Shown piece by piece: positions 21,572 to 34,449 of a DNA stretch of 64,000 nucleotides (position 1 is its first letter; every line of letters starts with the position of its first letter). Location: NCBI RefSeq assembly GCF_029784155.1, contig NC_073692.1:157819582-157883581 (forward strand), written 5' to 3'. Both the position numbers and the translations under genes were made by a program. Under the pieces are notes generated by a model, which ran no database searches, was not told where the DNA came from, and saw nothing but the letters and a program-made list of their open reading frames with translations. The stretch is from Uranotaenia lowii (taxonomy: Eukaryota; Arthropoda; Insecta; Diptera; Culicidae).

Positions 21572-22444
21572 TCACACTCGATTATAGAACGGCGTCTGCG
21601 TGCAAACGTCACAGCCACAGTCCTGATCGTCAACAATCAGCGAAGCAGCTCCGTCTTGAAGTTCCTGCAAAGTGGGCACAATGTGCTGCAAACAACGAGA
21701 GAATATCCTGTACAGCTTATCGCTATGATGACTTCCTCCGGGAGCAGCTTGAGCAGCCTCGACACATTGATGCGTTTCCGGTGTCAGCAACTCCTTGTTT
21801 CCGTACTGATCGTAAAGGATTTCCAACTGGATTCCATCCCTACTGGTGTAGTAAACTGAATGCAGGTAATGTGCCAGAAGCAAGCTTGGGAAATGTGGTT
21901 CATCGATAATATTTCCTAAAGCGTGTTGCTTGAGCACGCACTGAGAAAGATCAGCGATGACCAGAGAATTGACGGCCAGCTCTTGGACTTCATATGGCGC
22001 GTAGGGTATGAAGCGATCCTCATCTGTCAGCAGATTTCCGTATTGATTGAAATAGCACTGAAAGCTTAAGTAAGCTTTGCTGAATTGATCCAGGGAGTTG
22101 CAGCTGCCTAAAGCCTTCGAGATACAGTCTTGAGTCCGATTGTGGTAGCAGGTATCTTCTGGCACTGGATGGAAGTAGTTCCGGATAACGTTATCGAGCA
22201 CTCCACTAGCATCGTCCCAGGCAGCCAAATTGACCAAAGCACAACGGACTAACTTCTTCACCACATCCGTTTCCGGGAACGAATCCTGAATGTACCGGTT
22301 CAGATCACAGTCTGACACTTCGTAATACTTGGCACATTCTCGCAACCCAGTTCGAAAGCTCTTCACGTACGAGTAAAACGGAAAAGTAACAGCCGAAGCT
22401 GCATGTAAAAAGATCAAAACAAGTCCTGCACAAAGCACCTTCAT
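21572..22444 (-). CDS. secreted two-domain odorant-binding-like protein, paralog 1
   Basis: A single-exon 290-residue protein. It begins with a clear signal peptide (MKVLCAGLVLIFLHAASA), so it is secreted. The mature part has 13 cysteines: GLREC, SDC, VRC, DTC, QDC, GSC, FQC, SQC, HQC, SRC and a C-terminal CGCDVC. The segment from LRECAKYYEVSDC to FQCYFNQYGN has helix-like spacing and cysteines resembling an insect pheromone/general odorant-binding domain; the second half resembles a degenerate repeat of it. This matches the atypical two-domain odorant-binding proteins of mosquitoes, which bind small hydrophobic ligands in sensillar lymph or other fluids. No domain search was possible, so the family is an inference. 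A paralog lies at 54206-55075 in the same orientation with all 13 mature cysteines alignable. The ATG at 22444 is chosen because the signal peptide follows it directly. Confidence 0.8.
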   Translation of the reverse strand: MKVLCAGLVLIFLHAASAVTFPFYSYVKSFRTGLRECAKYYEVSDCDLNRYIQDSFPETDVVKKLVRCALVNLAAWDDASGVLDNVIRNYFHPVPEDTCYHNRTQDCISKALGSCNSLDQFSKAYLSFQCYFNQYGNLLTDEDRFIPYAPYEVQELAVNSLVIADLSQCVLKQHALGNIIDEPHFPSLLLAHYLHSVYYTSRDGIQLEILYDQYGNKELLTPETHQCVEAAQAAPGGSHHSDKLYRIFSRCLQHIVPTLQELQDGAASLIVDDQDCGCDVCTQTPFYNRV

Positions 22445-22469
22445 ACTTAAAGCCGGCTGACCCGATTGA

Positions 22470-22506
22470 GAATAATGTACAACTCCGAATGAAACTCTTT
22501 ATTTAA
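22470..22506 (-). promoter_or_regulatory. possible core promoter of the 21572-22444 gene
   Basis: On the minus strand a TATA-like TTAAATAAA (plus 22498-22506) lies about 29 bases upstream of an ACATT word (plus about 22474-22478), followed by a short leader of about 30 bases to the ATG. It is weaker than the equivalent promoter at 55108-55142. Confidence 0.35.
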
Positions 22507-22509
22507 GGT

Positions 22510-24879
22510 CTCCGAATTCTTTTCCAGTACGTGGGTGAAAAGTTTAAAGCTCGCAGTTGAACGTGTCCGGTTTAGCTTCGTTAAGCGTAAACACTCACGG
22601 CTTTTGTTTATCGATGCCGTAGTTATGGTTGATTTTTTGCGGCGATGTATGGTTGTTGCATAAAATGTATCCAAACAAATTGTGTTTTGCGCCCCTGGGC
22701 CTTCCGCAAAATGAGTTTTGGACAAATGAACACCGATTGAGTTCCTTGGAAATTTTGCAAAGTAATGGTAGCTCTGTTATTCTTCGAAGCATTCTATGGA
22801 ACTTATTAAACTCAACTTTTTAAATAAAATTCGTTGAAATTTTTTTTTATGAATTATTTTTCATAATTGTCAATTTAAAGACAATTTTGACAAATGATTC
22901 TAAAAATTATGAAATTATTTTATCGGCTATATCGGGGAAATTTTATATTCCTTGAGAAAGAATATTTAAGAATTAAAAGAATATAGACGGATAGAAAATT
23001 AGAATAAGGTGAAATATGTTGAAAATGAGCGGAAGGGTAATTTGAATTTGAAAAACTTTCCATCACATTTCATCGTTTTGTTCCTAACGGGCCTACTACC
23101 TTGCAGTGGTAGCAACCACCACACAATTGTAGGCCTAGTGCGGTTTGTCCCACAAGCGGAAACTTGCAGTACGAACGAACTAAAAATTATTTCACTTATA
23201 TTGGGTTTCTCTATTTAGTTTTTCTGTAGCCACATACCAGCATTACACTCATTCAAAGAGATACCATCAAGTTGAGTTTTTATGAGCAAAACTTCTCAGT
23301 TTTTTTTATAACATTTTGGTAATATTTTTTTATATAATTATTCAAAGCTAAATCGTGTTTCAAAACTAACTTTAACACAGAAATTTAATTTAAGTTCTTA
23401 AACGTTTAAATTGCACAAGAAAATAAAGAACTTTGAGGAGACTAAACTTACACATTTATTCAAATCAGCATGTAATTATCAAGCGAATTCCCAACAATTT
23501 AAAAGGCGAATTCCCAGCAATTTAAAAGGCTGAATTTTTGAGAAATTTATAAAATTCACGCTGCAAATATGAAGTTCGAAGCAGAATTGGAAGTTTTGAC
23601 TTATTTCTATTATCGAATAGCTTTATTTTGGTTTAGTTTTAACATTTAATCTAGTAAATTTGAATTAAAAATTGAACTTCAAAACACGTTGAATAATCAA
23701 TCTGAATTTAGTTCCCAGTTTTTGATGAAAATTATGAAGTTGCATTGTATTTTTGTGTTTAAGTTTTCAACCAGAATAAGGGTGTAAATTTGAATCTGGA
23801 ATATGAAACATAGTTTTAAAATCGAACTTCTATACAAAATTTTCTGTTTAAGATTTTTTTCAGATCAAATGGATATTTCTAATCAACTTTTAGTTATTAA
23901 CTGTTCTTTGATTTTTGGCAGAAATGTCTAGTGATTAAATCGTTACAATACTGTTTAGGGGAACTGGGGGTGTGGGAGTTTAGCATTCGTCGGGTGAGGA
24001 CGCGTTTTTTCGTTCGTCTTGTGCTGTGTGCAGTGTAGGACCGTACCTATCCGTGTGTGATGTTTTTTTCCCTCTTTGATGCATTGTGCATTCTGATTGT
24101 ACAGAATTAAGTGGGATTTACCAAAACCAAAGGATTCCTTTAAAGTTTCCGAAATAGTTGAAATTTAAATTAGTAAGATTACAGTTGTTGTAAAGAGAGT
24201 AAAGTGTAGAATTCTTTCGGTTGTATTTGATTCTCTCGTGTGTATTTATAAGTGTTGGTGTGAGCCGTTAAGTTTATTCGATGTTTTTTGTTTGAAGAAG
24301 TGAATTGAGCGTGTAGAAACGCCAATCGGGAATGGTGAAAATTTATCAAGTAAAGTTTGTTTTAAGTGTGTGAGATAATTTACTTGTGGTTTTGATTTCA
24401 CTATATGGATAGCCAGAACAAATAATGCTGAATTCTCATGTTTTCGTGTCCAACGTATGCTTATGGAGTAGCAGTTAAATCTCGGTGAGCAAGTTCCAAT
24501 CATCGGTTTAGTTTTCTGTAGTTTTCTTTTTTTTCCTATTTAATATATTTTAAATGCTTGAATATGTTTCCCTACGATGCCTTTTATAAGTGCGTGAATG
24601 GCACATATTTTTCCTCCTGTCGTATATTGTACTGTAAAAGCTAGTATCATGAAATTATTAGGATGATTCAAATCTCGATCCGATTCTATTCGTTTTACTT
24701 TGAAATAACGTATTTACCTAAATATAATTTTTTAAAAGTCGTAGTTCTTTTTGATATTTTCATTTTTACCTTGAATTTTGTAGAAGTAATAATTATTTGT
24801 ATGAAAATATTCTACTCTAACACTTTCAAACAGAATCACCTATTCTTCAAATCTCTTCAATTTTAGTTTATCACTAGCT
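22510..24879. other. intergenic DNA, no gene seen
   Basis: No coding region was supported. A block at about 23075-23165 with a CTACTACCTTGCAGTGGTAG inverted repeat may be a small hairpin. ACTGTTTAGGGGAACTGGG at about 23950 recurs at about 30340, so it probably marks the end of a repeat family. The stretch 23990-24500 is GT-rich on the plus strand and has no open frame with recognisable content. Confidence 0.4.
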
Positions 24880-26760
24880 GACCCGGTGTGCTTTGCTACA
24901 CCTTTCAAAATCAAATGATATTTTCAAAAATTATTCAAATTTTTATTGTTTTATTGGCATAACTATAAATCAAATTATAACATAATTTATAAGCAACCAC
25001 TATAAAATGAGAGCTGCAGTTGGAGTTTCGAATTGCATCACAAAGATAACTTAAACGAATATTCTAAATCTTGCTCTATAAATTTGTGTAAAAGATCTGA
25101 TAATTTCTAGCTGTCTGGACGGTCTCAAATTAATCGTACGCAAACAATCTAACTTATAAAATATGGTTGTTTTTTCTTGATATGTTCTGGATTTATACTG
25201 AATAACTGATAAAAGAGCCCCTCTCCTGTCCTTACCTTCACTCCCTGCTGAATGGAGGTCGTGATTTTTAATAATCATACCTAATTTTTTCGTTCCCAAA
25301 ATTCTCTTATATCAAATATAGTTCCATTGGTTGATAAGTTTTTAAGCTTTACAACAAAATGTATATGGACCCTCCTCCTTTCTTCCCATATCTACACTGT
25401 AAAGCGAAAGGATCTATAACAATCGTAGAAAGATATCTCCTAACCAAGAACCTTTCCATACCATATTTGTTTCCATTTTTTTGCTTCGTTAGCATAATTT
25501 GAGAACTTATGCTAACACTATTGTATTGGGCTCACCTCCCTCCTCCTATGTACCTACTCACTGAAAGGAGGATGGTATGTCAGATAATCATAGGATCATA
25601 CCAGAATGAATTTCCATGTTAAGTTTTGCCCATTTCTCGGATTTTGTAAAAAAAAGTTAAATGTAAGCCTCCTCTTCCCTTCCTATATTCCCAATTCTAT
25701 CATTCTACTGCGAGGGAGGAATTGATTCACATAGAAAAAATATTTTTCGTACTCAAATACTTTTTGATGCCAAATTTGGTATCATTTGCTCGATAAATTC
25801 TCGAGTTATGCAAAAAAAAAAATATATGGAAGCTCCCCTTTCCCTCTTAATATCATTCCGCTGAAAAAAAGGTGGTGCTTTAATTTATGATAGAAACATT
25901 TCTCGAATCCAAATACCCTCATATGCCAAATATGGTTCAATTTGCTCGATCAACTCTCCAGTTATACTGAAAATTGTAAGGGAGACCTTTCTTCCCCCTT
26001 TTCATCCACCTTTTTGAAGGAGTGAGGTATACCAAATATTCATAGAAGCATTTCTCGTACCCAAATATCGTTCCATGCCAAATTTAGTTCCATTTGCTGT
26101 GCATTTTTGAGTTTTGATGTAAAAATTGTATGAAACTCCCCTTCCTATTTCCTTTCTCCCCACTGGAAGAAGGAAGGGTTCTCAAACAATCAATAGAACA
26201 AATACCCGCCCATGCCAAATTTGGTTCCATTTGCTTAATTAGTTTTTGAGTTGTGTAAAAAATTATAAAAGAGGCCCCTCCCTCCTTTATTTCTCCCTAC
26301 TGGAAAGAGGGATGGGTCTCAAATAATCATTGAAATATTTTTCGTAACCCAATACCTTCCCGTGCCAAATTTGGTTCCAATATCTTGATTAGTTTTTGAG
26401 TTATATGAAAAATTGTAAGGTAACCCCCCTTCCCCCTTCCTATCACCCCACTGAGAGGAGGGAGGGGTACCTAATATTCATAGGAATATTCTTCGTACCC
26501 AAATACCACCCCATGCCAATTTTGATACCATTCGCTCGAGTTATGCAAAAAATTGTCTTTTGTTTGGGAGGCCCCTCCCTCCCTTATTGAGACAGGGAGG
26601 GGTCTCAAACCATAATAGGAACCTTTCCCGGCCTCCAATAACCTCACCTGTCAAGTTTCACGCAAATCAGTTCAGTAGTTTCCGAGTGTATAGGGAACAG
26701 ACAGACAGACAGACAGACAGACAGAAAGACAGACAGAAATTCATTTTTATATATATAGAT
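24880..26760 (+). repeat. mobile element made of decayed tandem modules, ATATATAGA end
   Basis: The stretch opens at a CTAGCTGACCCGGTGTGCTTTG sequence (first part at 24877-24896) and ends after a CAGA microsatellite (26698-26730) in TTTTATATATATAGAT. Between them a module recurs about nine or ten times at roughly 135-165-base spacing: a CCAAATTTGGTTCCATTTGC-like block, GTTTTTGAGTTATGC, AAAAAATTGTA, a C- and T-rich CCCCTCCCTCC block and GGGAGGGGTCTCAAA. Copies are heavily diverged. There is no open frame of note. Insects carry related repeats ending in CAGACAGA and TATATATAGA; I do not know the class with certainty. Confidence 0.7.
26700..26731 (+). repeat. CAGA microsatellite
   Basis: About seven ACAG/CAGA units with one A interruption, just before the end of the tandem-module element. 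A microsatellite at this place is part of that repeat family's end structure. Confidence 0.85.
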
Positions 26761-27337
26761 TTCCATCGTATATAAATATATATTCGTATAGTCAATATCA
26801 TCTGCTAGAATTCTTCTTATGCAACGAATAGGTAACTTGAATTTTAAAAGTTCATAGTTCACAAGAGGCCATAAGTTAGATACACTTTATATGTTTTCGA
26901 AACAGTTGTTACTCTCTACTAGAGGCTAATAAATTAAATACATTATGAAGCAAATGAAAGCAACCTGAATCGATAAAGCATTAGATGAAAATCATTGAAA
27001 TTTGATTGTTTCGAAAATTTAAGAGTCTTATAGGAACCACTTACAGATAACATTTAATTTTCGTAATTCCACATGATTTTTCATAAATTCAAAACTGTTG
27101 CAAACTGGTCTGTGGAACTTATTAAAATCTGAAATAAATTTCAGTAAACACGTTTAACTAGGTATGGTAGAATTGAGTAATTGTTGGTAGAATCTTATTT
27201 CAAATATTCTTATTTCAAATAATATTTTTTCGTATTTCAAATATTGATATACTTATTAGGAATATTTTCTGAAATTTTTGGCAAGCCTCACTGTTGATAT
27301 TAGGAGTTTCAGTAGGAAACTTTAGGAGCATAGGAGG

Positions 27338-29902
27338 CAGGCCCGTGCGCAGGACCCGTCCGTGGGCGGGGTTTTCGAATTTCAAATTTAGGTAAAATAA
27401 TAGCAATACCAAAAATAAAGAATAAAAAAAGGAAAGGAATTTCTAAAACCGTTTTTCACTCATGATTACGACACAAACTAAAAATAAATTGGACTGATGA
27501 AAAAAACAAAATCATATCACAATGTAAGTTTAAAATTTTCGGTAAATCATTGATATTTTTTTTCAAAATGATGTTCTTTATTCTAAACTAGAAATTTGTT
27601 TCAAAAGAATTTCTAAGCTCATTTAAAATAAACGTTTCAAAAACACAGAGCTTAAAAGAAATATGAATTTCAAGATATATGTCCAATCAGATAAAAAAAA
27701 CTAACCATGATCAGTTTTTAGGAAAATGATAATAATTGTTAATTTTTATTCATCTTAATTAAAACGTTTTCTTCATTTTCAACTGAAAAGTGATTGAAAA
27801 ATTCCACTGTAGTATTTTGAATTTGAACAAAAAATATTTAAAAATGTGAATTTTCGATAACTGAAAAACTATTTGAACTTTGGAGAATTTATTCAATTTA
27901 ATTAATTTAATTTGATAAAAAACATAGATATATTTATTATTGTTTGAAAAGTACCAGAAAGAAATCAGAGAAAAAACGTATTTATAGAAGAATAAACGGT
28001 TTGAATTGTTTTAATTTTTGAAGATCAAAAAACATGTTCAATTAAACTTACAAGGAAATGTTGGGAAATGGGTAATTTCGTGAATGATCAATGAAAGAAA
28101 ATTGATAAAAATTGTAAAATAAGACAACAAATATTGGAAGAACAATTAAGTTAGTTGACATTTCGGATTAAAATTAAGTTTAAGGTTGCTATCTACTTAA
28201 AATCATGTTTCAAACTTTTAAAGATTAATTTAAAAATCATGATCGATTCATAAAAGACGATTTTATCTAAAGAAAATTAATGAAAAGTTTTTTTAATTTT
28301 CAATCACATGTTTTGGAGTTTAAAATTACAAACTCTAAGTATTTTGTCACTTTCGATTGAAATATTGGGTCCTGGAAAGAACAGAAGATTGAAACTTTGA
28401 TTTTCTTATTAAAAATTAAGATTTCAGGGCTTATGTGCCAAGTACACAAAAATTCTGAATTGAAAAAAAAACAAATTTGTTAAAATTATTTCTAAAATTC
28501 AAATATTTCGACAAATAAATTCGACAAGTTTATGAAAGAATTGGAAACAAAACTGTACTTTAAAACTCGGTAAATTTATTAGAAAATTTTTACAAAATAT
28601 GAAAATGAAAAAGATAAGTTTTTAAAAACATTTCAGGAGGTTTGTTTAATAAACACGTTTCACCATAAGAATTTACATAATTTAATTGATGACTCAAGTC
28701 AGCAGCATTTTGGTGCTTATTTTTTAAATGATTGATTTGTAGATTTTAGCGTTCTGAAATCGAATCTTTTATCAAATTTGGTTGAACACTTTGAGTTTCA
28801 AAATGTATCAGTTTCAAAATGTATCAGTTTTAAGTAAAATCAAATATTAATAACTACCAAACCTACAAATACGAAAAAATCTGATTCTGATTTTGTTTAT
28901 CCATCCATCTTCATCCAATCAAGGGATATTATTATGATGAAAATGATGCACGATCTAAAAAATGTAAAATTCAACAAATAAAAAAATGGATAAATATCAT
29001 GACAAATACTTTTGACATAACAGTAAGAAAGTGTAAAAAAAACTTGGTTCATTTAACACATTTGTTGAAACCTGCAAAAATATTACATGTTTGATTAAAA
29101 ATATCTAAAATTCAGTTTAGTTTAAAACATCTTAAAATTTGATAAATGAAAAAAAAGTAAAAAAAACATAAAACTTCTCTAACCTTTTTCGCGGAACTCG
29201 AAATTACTTGAATTCTTGAGGAAAGTTGATAATTCATTTAAAACTTTTATTTTTGAATGATATATTTTTGATTTGAGTTTTTGTATAAACAATGCAGAAA
29301 TTTCTCAAATCCTTTTGACTTAAAAAAAAAAGTCATTTTAATAACAAAAGCTGATAGAAATATTGCATATTAAATTCATTGCACCTCAGAAAAATGTATA
29401 GTTAGTGGCCTTGTGTAAATTATGTGTTGTGTTGAGCATTCAGAAAAACAAAAAACACGTAATAAAATGTAGTCGAAATTGATTTCTTGAAGAATACTTC
29501 ATATCAGCTTAACATTTGTAATGAAATAAACAATTTTTCAAATAAAAAAAATGGTTCGTTTCAAACTCTGTGCCTATTTAGTTACACTTCTTAATAAAAA
29601 CCAATTCTGAAGACGAGGTAGGGTTTTTGTATGTCAAGTTTCGAGTTCCTATACAAAAGATTAATTGAATTGCAATTTTGAACCAAAGTATCGTACATCG
29701 AAATGTCTCAAGCCAAGGGTGATTGAAGACTAAATTCCGCCGGAGGCGAGAAAAAATTCTGACTTGCTTGTTAACACTTATTTTCAAATACATTTTAAAA
29801 TCAAGTAATTTTTCGTTACTTCGATAAAAATTTTACTTAAAAAAATCCTCATGGGGGGGGGGGGGTTAAACCCCTAAAACCCCCCCCGTTCGCACGGCCT
29901 TG
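27338..29902. mobile_element. 2.6 kb non-autonomous hAT-type element with perfect 8-bp duplication
   Basis: ATAGGAGG occurs immediately before (27330-27337) and immediately after (29903-29910). The left end reads CAGGCCCGTGCGCAGGACCC and the right end, reverse complemented, reads CAAGGCCGTGCGAACGGGGG, an inverted pair of about 11-12 bases with small differences. The right end has long C- and G-runs (about 29853-29887). The interior is AT-rich and holds no open frame longer than background. Length, termini and 8-bp duplication fit a non-autonomous hAT-type element. Confidence 0.8.
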
Positions 29903-29910
29903 ATAGGAGG

Positions 29911-30607
29911 TGTAGGACGAAATCATCACCCGCAATGCTGGCCTAGCATCTCCTAGGGTTAACCTTCCCCAACTTTACTAACAATGATCCAAAACCTCCT
30001 CACGTTTATGGATGGGTCGTAGAGATCTCTGCATCAATCTGTAAAGTAAACGTTGACTAACATTCCTTACCCTCTTCCTCACACAGTCCACAGGGTTCGG
30101 CCAGGGCACCCTCCACATGCTGTGGGGGCTGGTTTTCCATTTTAAGAGATTCTATAATCTGAGGCAACGAAATGGGGGACCTAGCTTCTACTAGAATTAT
30201 AAGTCAGGAATTTTACCACAATCTCAAATGAGAAGATGTTGCAATTCCGACCGACTGTAATTTCATAAAACGGAGAGTTGTTGCGTAGCGCCAGCCGAAG
30301 TTTTAGGCGACTGCTCCTGCGAATGCGAATGCGAACGAATACTGTTTAGGGGAACTGGGTATAAAATGCGCAGTCGGGACAAGATTCGCCACCATCAGTA
30401 TTTCACTAAACAAACATTGTTCAACATTTCTGAAAATGCCAGTTTTTCTATTTACACTTTTATGAGTTTTCAAACATTTGTGGATCTTCTTAGTTTTCTC
30501 TATTGCGTAAATTTGATGAAAAACGAAAAAAAAATTTTTTAGGAGCTTTTCTTGCAATTTTTCAACTTTTCTCGTAAGGAATTAAGGCATCTATCAGCAA
30601 AACATTA
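29911..30607. other. intergenic DNA between two mobile elements
   Basis: No gene supported. A CACAGTCCACAGGGTTCGGC patch near 30085 and GCGAATGCGAATGCGAACG (about 30318) are local features. The repeat-family word ACTGTTTAGGGGAACTGGG is at about 30340. Confidence 0.4.
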
Positions 30608-31232
30608 AGGGCTAAATGGGGTAATTGTGAACAAGGGGTAATTCCGAACAAACGCCGTTAGCGCCAATAGGGTCAAAATAGGGTCTCAAAACTGATTTAA
30701 TGTGATAGTCTGTCATTTTATTGATAAGTTACAGTTATAATTTGCAAACCTAACTGTTTAAGTTTTGTAGTTACAGTTATTAACAAAATTTATGTCTCTA
30801 AGAAACGAAAATCGTTCTGATACGTGTCATTCCAATAGACTTCCTCGTCAATGTGAATGGAGATAAAATGTTGTTTTTGAAAGTTTTACGTTTGGTAATT
30901 GATGCTCCATGGGGTGTGATATGATTTCATGTTGAAAAAAATTTCCACCCACGCAAAAAGAAGTGTTCATATTTACCCCATACTTTTCAAGATGCGGGGT
31001 AATTAGGAACACGTGTTTTCTCAGCATTTGTTTATGATTAAAATTTACTTTTTATCTTCAAAATCACGATAACTATCCAAACCTTGAAAATAAGCCTAAA
31101 ACTTTACTTTATATTTTTTTTAGAATTGTGGATTGTCGACCCATAAGCCTTACTTGTTGCCCTTCTAAAAAAATAGAACGCATGGTGAACCGTCGACTAA
31201 CCACTCTTTTGGAAGAAAACGAACTTCTAGAC

Positions 31233-33319
31233 CAGGGGTTTTCAGATCGTGCTCCGCGGAGCACTTGGTGATCCGCGAAGCTTTTGAAAGTGCTCCGCGA
31301 CGTACGCAACGAAAATCATAAACCAACTTTGAAAAATTCTGATAATTTTTATCGTTTCATTTTTATCAAAGCATGAGACAAAAATATTCACAGGGCATAT
31401 AGTACGAACAATAAGTTTTGTTTCTAATGGCGGCTATTTAAATCCCTGTTGGCAAAGAATGGTGGATTGTCAAAATTCACTGTTTTCATTGAACAACGTT
31501 GTTTTGAGGACAGAGCGTGCAGAACACTCAATGAAAAGGTTGTTCTTGCACCGTGAGCTACCGATTCGAAAAGCTGAAGAAGCGCATACTTCGCTGAAAA
31601 GTCAATCAAACCTTGTATTCAAGAAGTCGTCCGTATCATAGTTGATGATAAAACAGTGGAATTGGTAAATTCGATTCCCATGTCTGACAATAAGGTTTCT
31701 CGGGGAATTTGTGACATGACTGAAGATGTTGAAAGCGTTTTAGTTTCTCGATTGAGAACTTCAAAATTCGACATGCAGCTTGATGAATCCACAGATGTAG
31801 CAGGACTAGATATTCTGATGGTATTTGTTTGCTATCAAGGTTCTTAATGTTTCGAAGAAGATTTGTTCCTTTGCAAACAATTGCCAACTTCCACGACGGG
31901 GCTGAAATTTTCAAGCAAATTGATGATTACGTTACGGACGTTACGGAGCTATAGTTGGAAATACTGCTGGAGTCGTTGCCAAGATCAAAGGAAAGACCAA
32001 AAGTTGCGGTAGTAGTCATTACATCCTTCATCGACATGCACTCGCTATGAAGAAACTATCATCATCCTTGAAGGAAGTCTTGGACGAAAGCGTAAAAATA
32101 ACCAATTTATTAAAGCTCGACCGAAAAATTCAAGGTTATTCAAGGCGTTGTGCGAAGAGATGGGAAGCCAACATTCCACGCTACTACTTCATACCGAAGA
32201 TCGCTGGTTAAATATCTCGTAGAAAAACGTTGTATCGCCTGTTGGAATTTAGATCGGAAGTCAGAGCGTTTTTGAGCTACAATAATTTGAGGGTAAGATT
32301 GAATGATGATCAATGGCTCGTCAGGTTGGCTTAGTTGACTGACAATTTTCATAAACTGAATGACTTCAGTCTTTCAATGCAAGGTAAAGGAATAAAAATC
32401 TTCGATTAAAACGGCAAAATCATGACCATCAAGAGTAAAATCAAATTTTGAGCAGAATCGCTTTTCGAATTTGAAAAGCATTCAATCAAAAATAATCTCG
32501 AAGTTATTACCCAAAAATATCCAAGAATAATGACAATCACAACACTTTCAGTTGATAAATTTATTTTTGTATTCCTTGGAGTAAACTTGAACTAACAGAC
32601 CCGCGTGTCTAATGAAGTCATATACAATTACAATGTTTTGCAGCAGGATTTGTTTAACAGCTTTCAGCAAAATTCCCCGAATTCATCAAATTATAAAAAT
32701 ATCTAAGACTTTAAATGCGTGGAACAGCCTTTTCTGGTGTCAAAGAAACTAGAATAATTAACATCGCAAGAATATGAACGCCTGATAGATATGACATCGG
32801 ATTCAAAGCTTCAAAAAAGATTCGTATCCAAAACGTTGTTAAAGGATAATTGGTGTCAACTGAAAAATGTATTTCTAATTTTGTCCGATAAAGCAAAACT
32901 TATAATTCTGCCGTTTTCCACAACTGATCTATGCGAGTCTGGATTTTTCACATATCTCGCAACGAAGACAAAATACCGATCCCGACTAAACCCGGAACCA
33001 GACGTCAGGCTACAACTGACAAAAATTTAACCAAACTTGTTACAGCTTGAAAAATAGAAGAAAGCGTATTGGTTCTATTAAAATCAATAATTTTTGATGA
33101 CATATAATTTTACATACATTATGTATGTGACTATTCAAAAAGTAGCCATTCATTACTGATTTTATTGACCCTACTATGACAAGACACATCTTATTTAAAC
33201 GATGAATACCTATCAAGTTTTCAAAACTCGGGTTTTCATTCTTTCAAAAATGTAGGTGCTCCGCCCAAATTTTTGGTTTCAAAAAGTGCTCCGCCGAGCT
33301 AATGATCTGAAAACCCCTG
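31233..33319 (+). mobile_element. decayed hAT transposon (ZBED5/Buster-like) with intact 8-bp duplication
   Basis: TTCTAGAC flanks the element exactly (31225-31232 and 33320-33327). The ends read CAGGGGTTTTCAGATC (31233 on) and GATCTGAAAACCCCTG (to 33319) in reverse-complement form, extended by GTGCTCCGCGGAGC and GTGCTCCGCCGAGC-like sequence. The insertion cuts the I-group LINE reading frame between LLDQ and LDNR, which confirms its limits. It is 2087 bases long and carries a broken transposase. Confidence 0.9.
31440..33030 (+). pseudogene. hAT transposase, ZBED5-like, many stops and frameshifts
   Basis: Fragments in several plus frames line up with hAT transposases related to the domesticated ZBED5-like proteins. 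They include VNSIPMSDNKVSRGICDM then MQLDESTDVAGLDIL (about 31660-31830, with the first catalytic aspartate region), GNTAGVVAKIKGKTK and HYILHRHALAMKKL (about 31960-32060), LKEVLDESVKITNLL, LYRLLEFRSEVRAFLSY (about 32230), and the C-terminal dimerisation block LPFSTTDLCESGFFTYL then TKTKYRSRLNPEPD (about 32910-33010). The N-terminal BED zinc finger was not recognised. Frameshifts and stops occur throughout, so no protein is made. This is an ancient transposon relic, not a host gene. Confidence 0.8.
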
Positions 33320-34449
33320 TTCTAGACAATCGCCAACATGCATTTCGTCGTGGATATGGGACTAGTACATACCTGACGTGGGAGTAATTATTAACGAGGC
33401 CTTTGCCAATGAACACCACGTGGATATTGCATCCCTCGATATCTCGAAAGCTTATAACCGCACGTGGAAAGAAGGAATTTTGAGACAACTTTACAACTGG
33501 AAAATAGGCGGAGAATTAGGAAAATTCATTAAAAATTTCTTAACCGACCGCACATTCCAAGTGATTATAGGAACAACACTCTCCACAGTCAAAGACGAAG
33601 AAAATGGGGTCCCGCAAGGTTCTGTACTTGCAGTTACTTTATTTTTGATCGCGATGAACTCCATCTTTAAAAATCTAAATAAAGGGGTACACGTCTTAGT
33701 TTACGCTGATGATATTTTAGTAGCTGTTACGGGACCTAGTCATAAAGTGAACAACAGAAAACTTCAAATAGCTGTAGACAGAATATCAAAATGGGCCAAA
33801 TCTATGGGATTCACAATAGCTCCAGAGAAATGTCTCAGGAGCCACTTCTGCCTTAAAAACCATTTACCTTGGAAGCTCAAAGTATTATTGGATGGGGTAC
33901 CAATACCATACAGAAAAAAGCCCAAAATTCTAGGAATCACTTTCGATAGGCGGATGAATTTTGTGGCACACTACAAGAAACTAAAGCAAGAAATTCGTAG
34001 CCGCACACGTCTAATTGAAATGATAAGTAAAAGGCATACTGTGTCGAATCGCGACACAATCCTGACTGTTGGCAATAGCGTAATTACAAGTAAACTTATG
34101 TACGGTATAGAAATTACCAGTCGTTCTTTGGAAAAACTCATATCAATACTAGGCAGGTGTTCTTCCCTTCCACCTTGTTGCCGCTCTTCAGTGTAGCAGA
34201 AAAATTTGGCAAAAATCAATTTCTATATCAAAAGGCTCGAGCAATATTTAGAAAATACACCGGACTACATCTACCCAACACTGATCGAGTTTTACGTTTT
34301 GGAGATCGACGATGGAACTGCTACAAACTGAAAGTAAATTGGGAAATTAAAAATAAAATTCGTGCAGGAGATTTGTATATGTATTTAAATTTCATCTGAC
34401 TGTGGTGTCTTAATGAATAATAAAACATAAACAACAAAAATTAAAAATA

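Noticed and set aside
24246..24503. 85-codon minus-strand frame
   Set aside because: Composition and length are those of chance frames in GT-rich DNA.
24880..26760. Regular repeats considered as a CRISPR-like array
   Set aside because: Repeats are long, diverged and in an insect genome, with no spacer structure and no cas genes.
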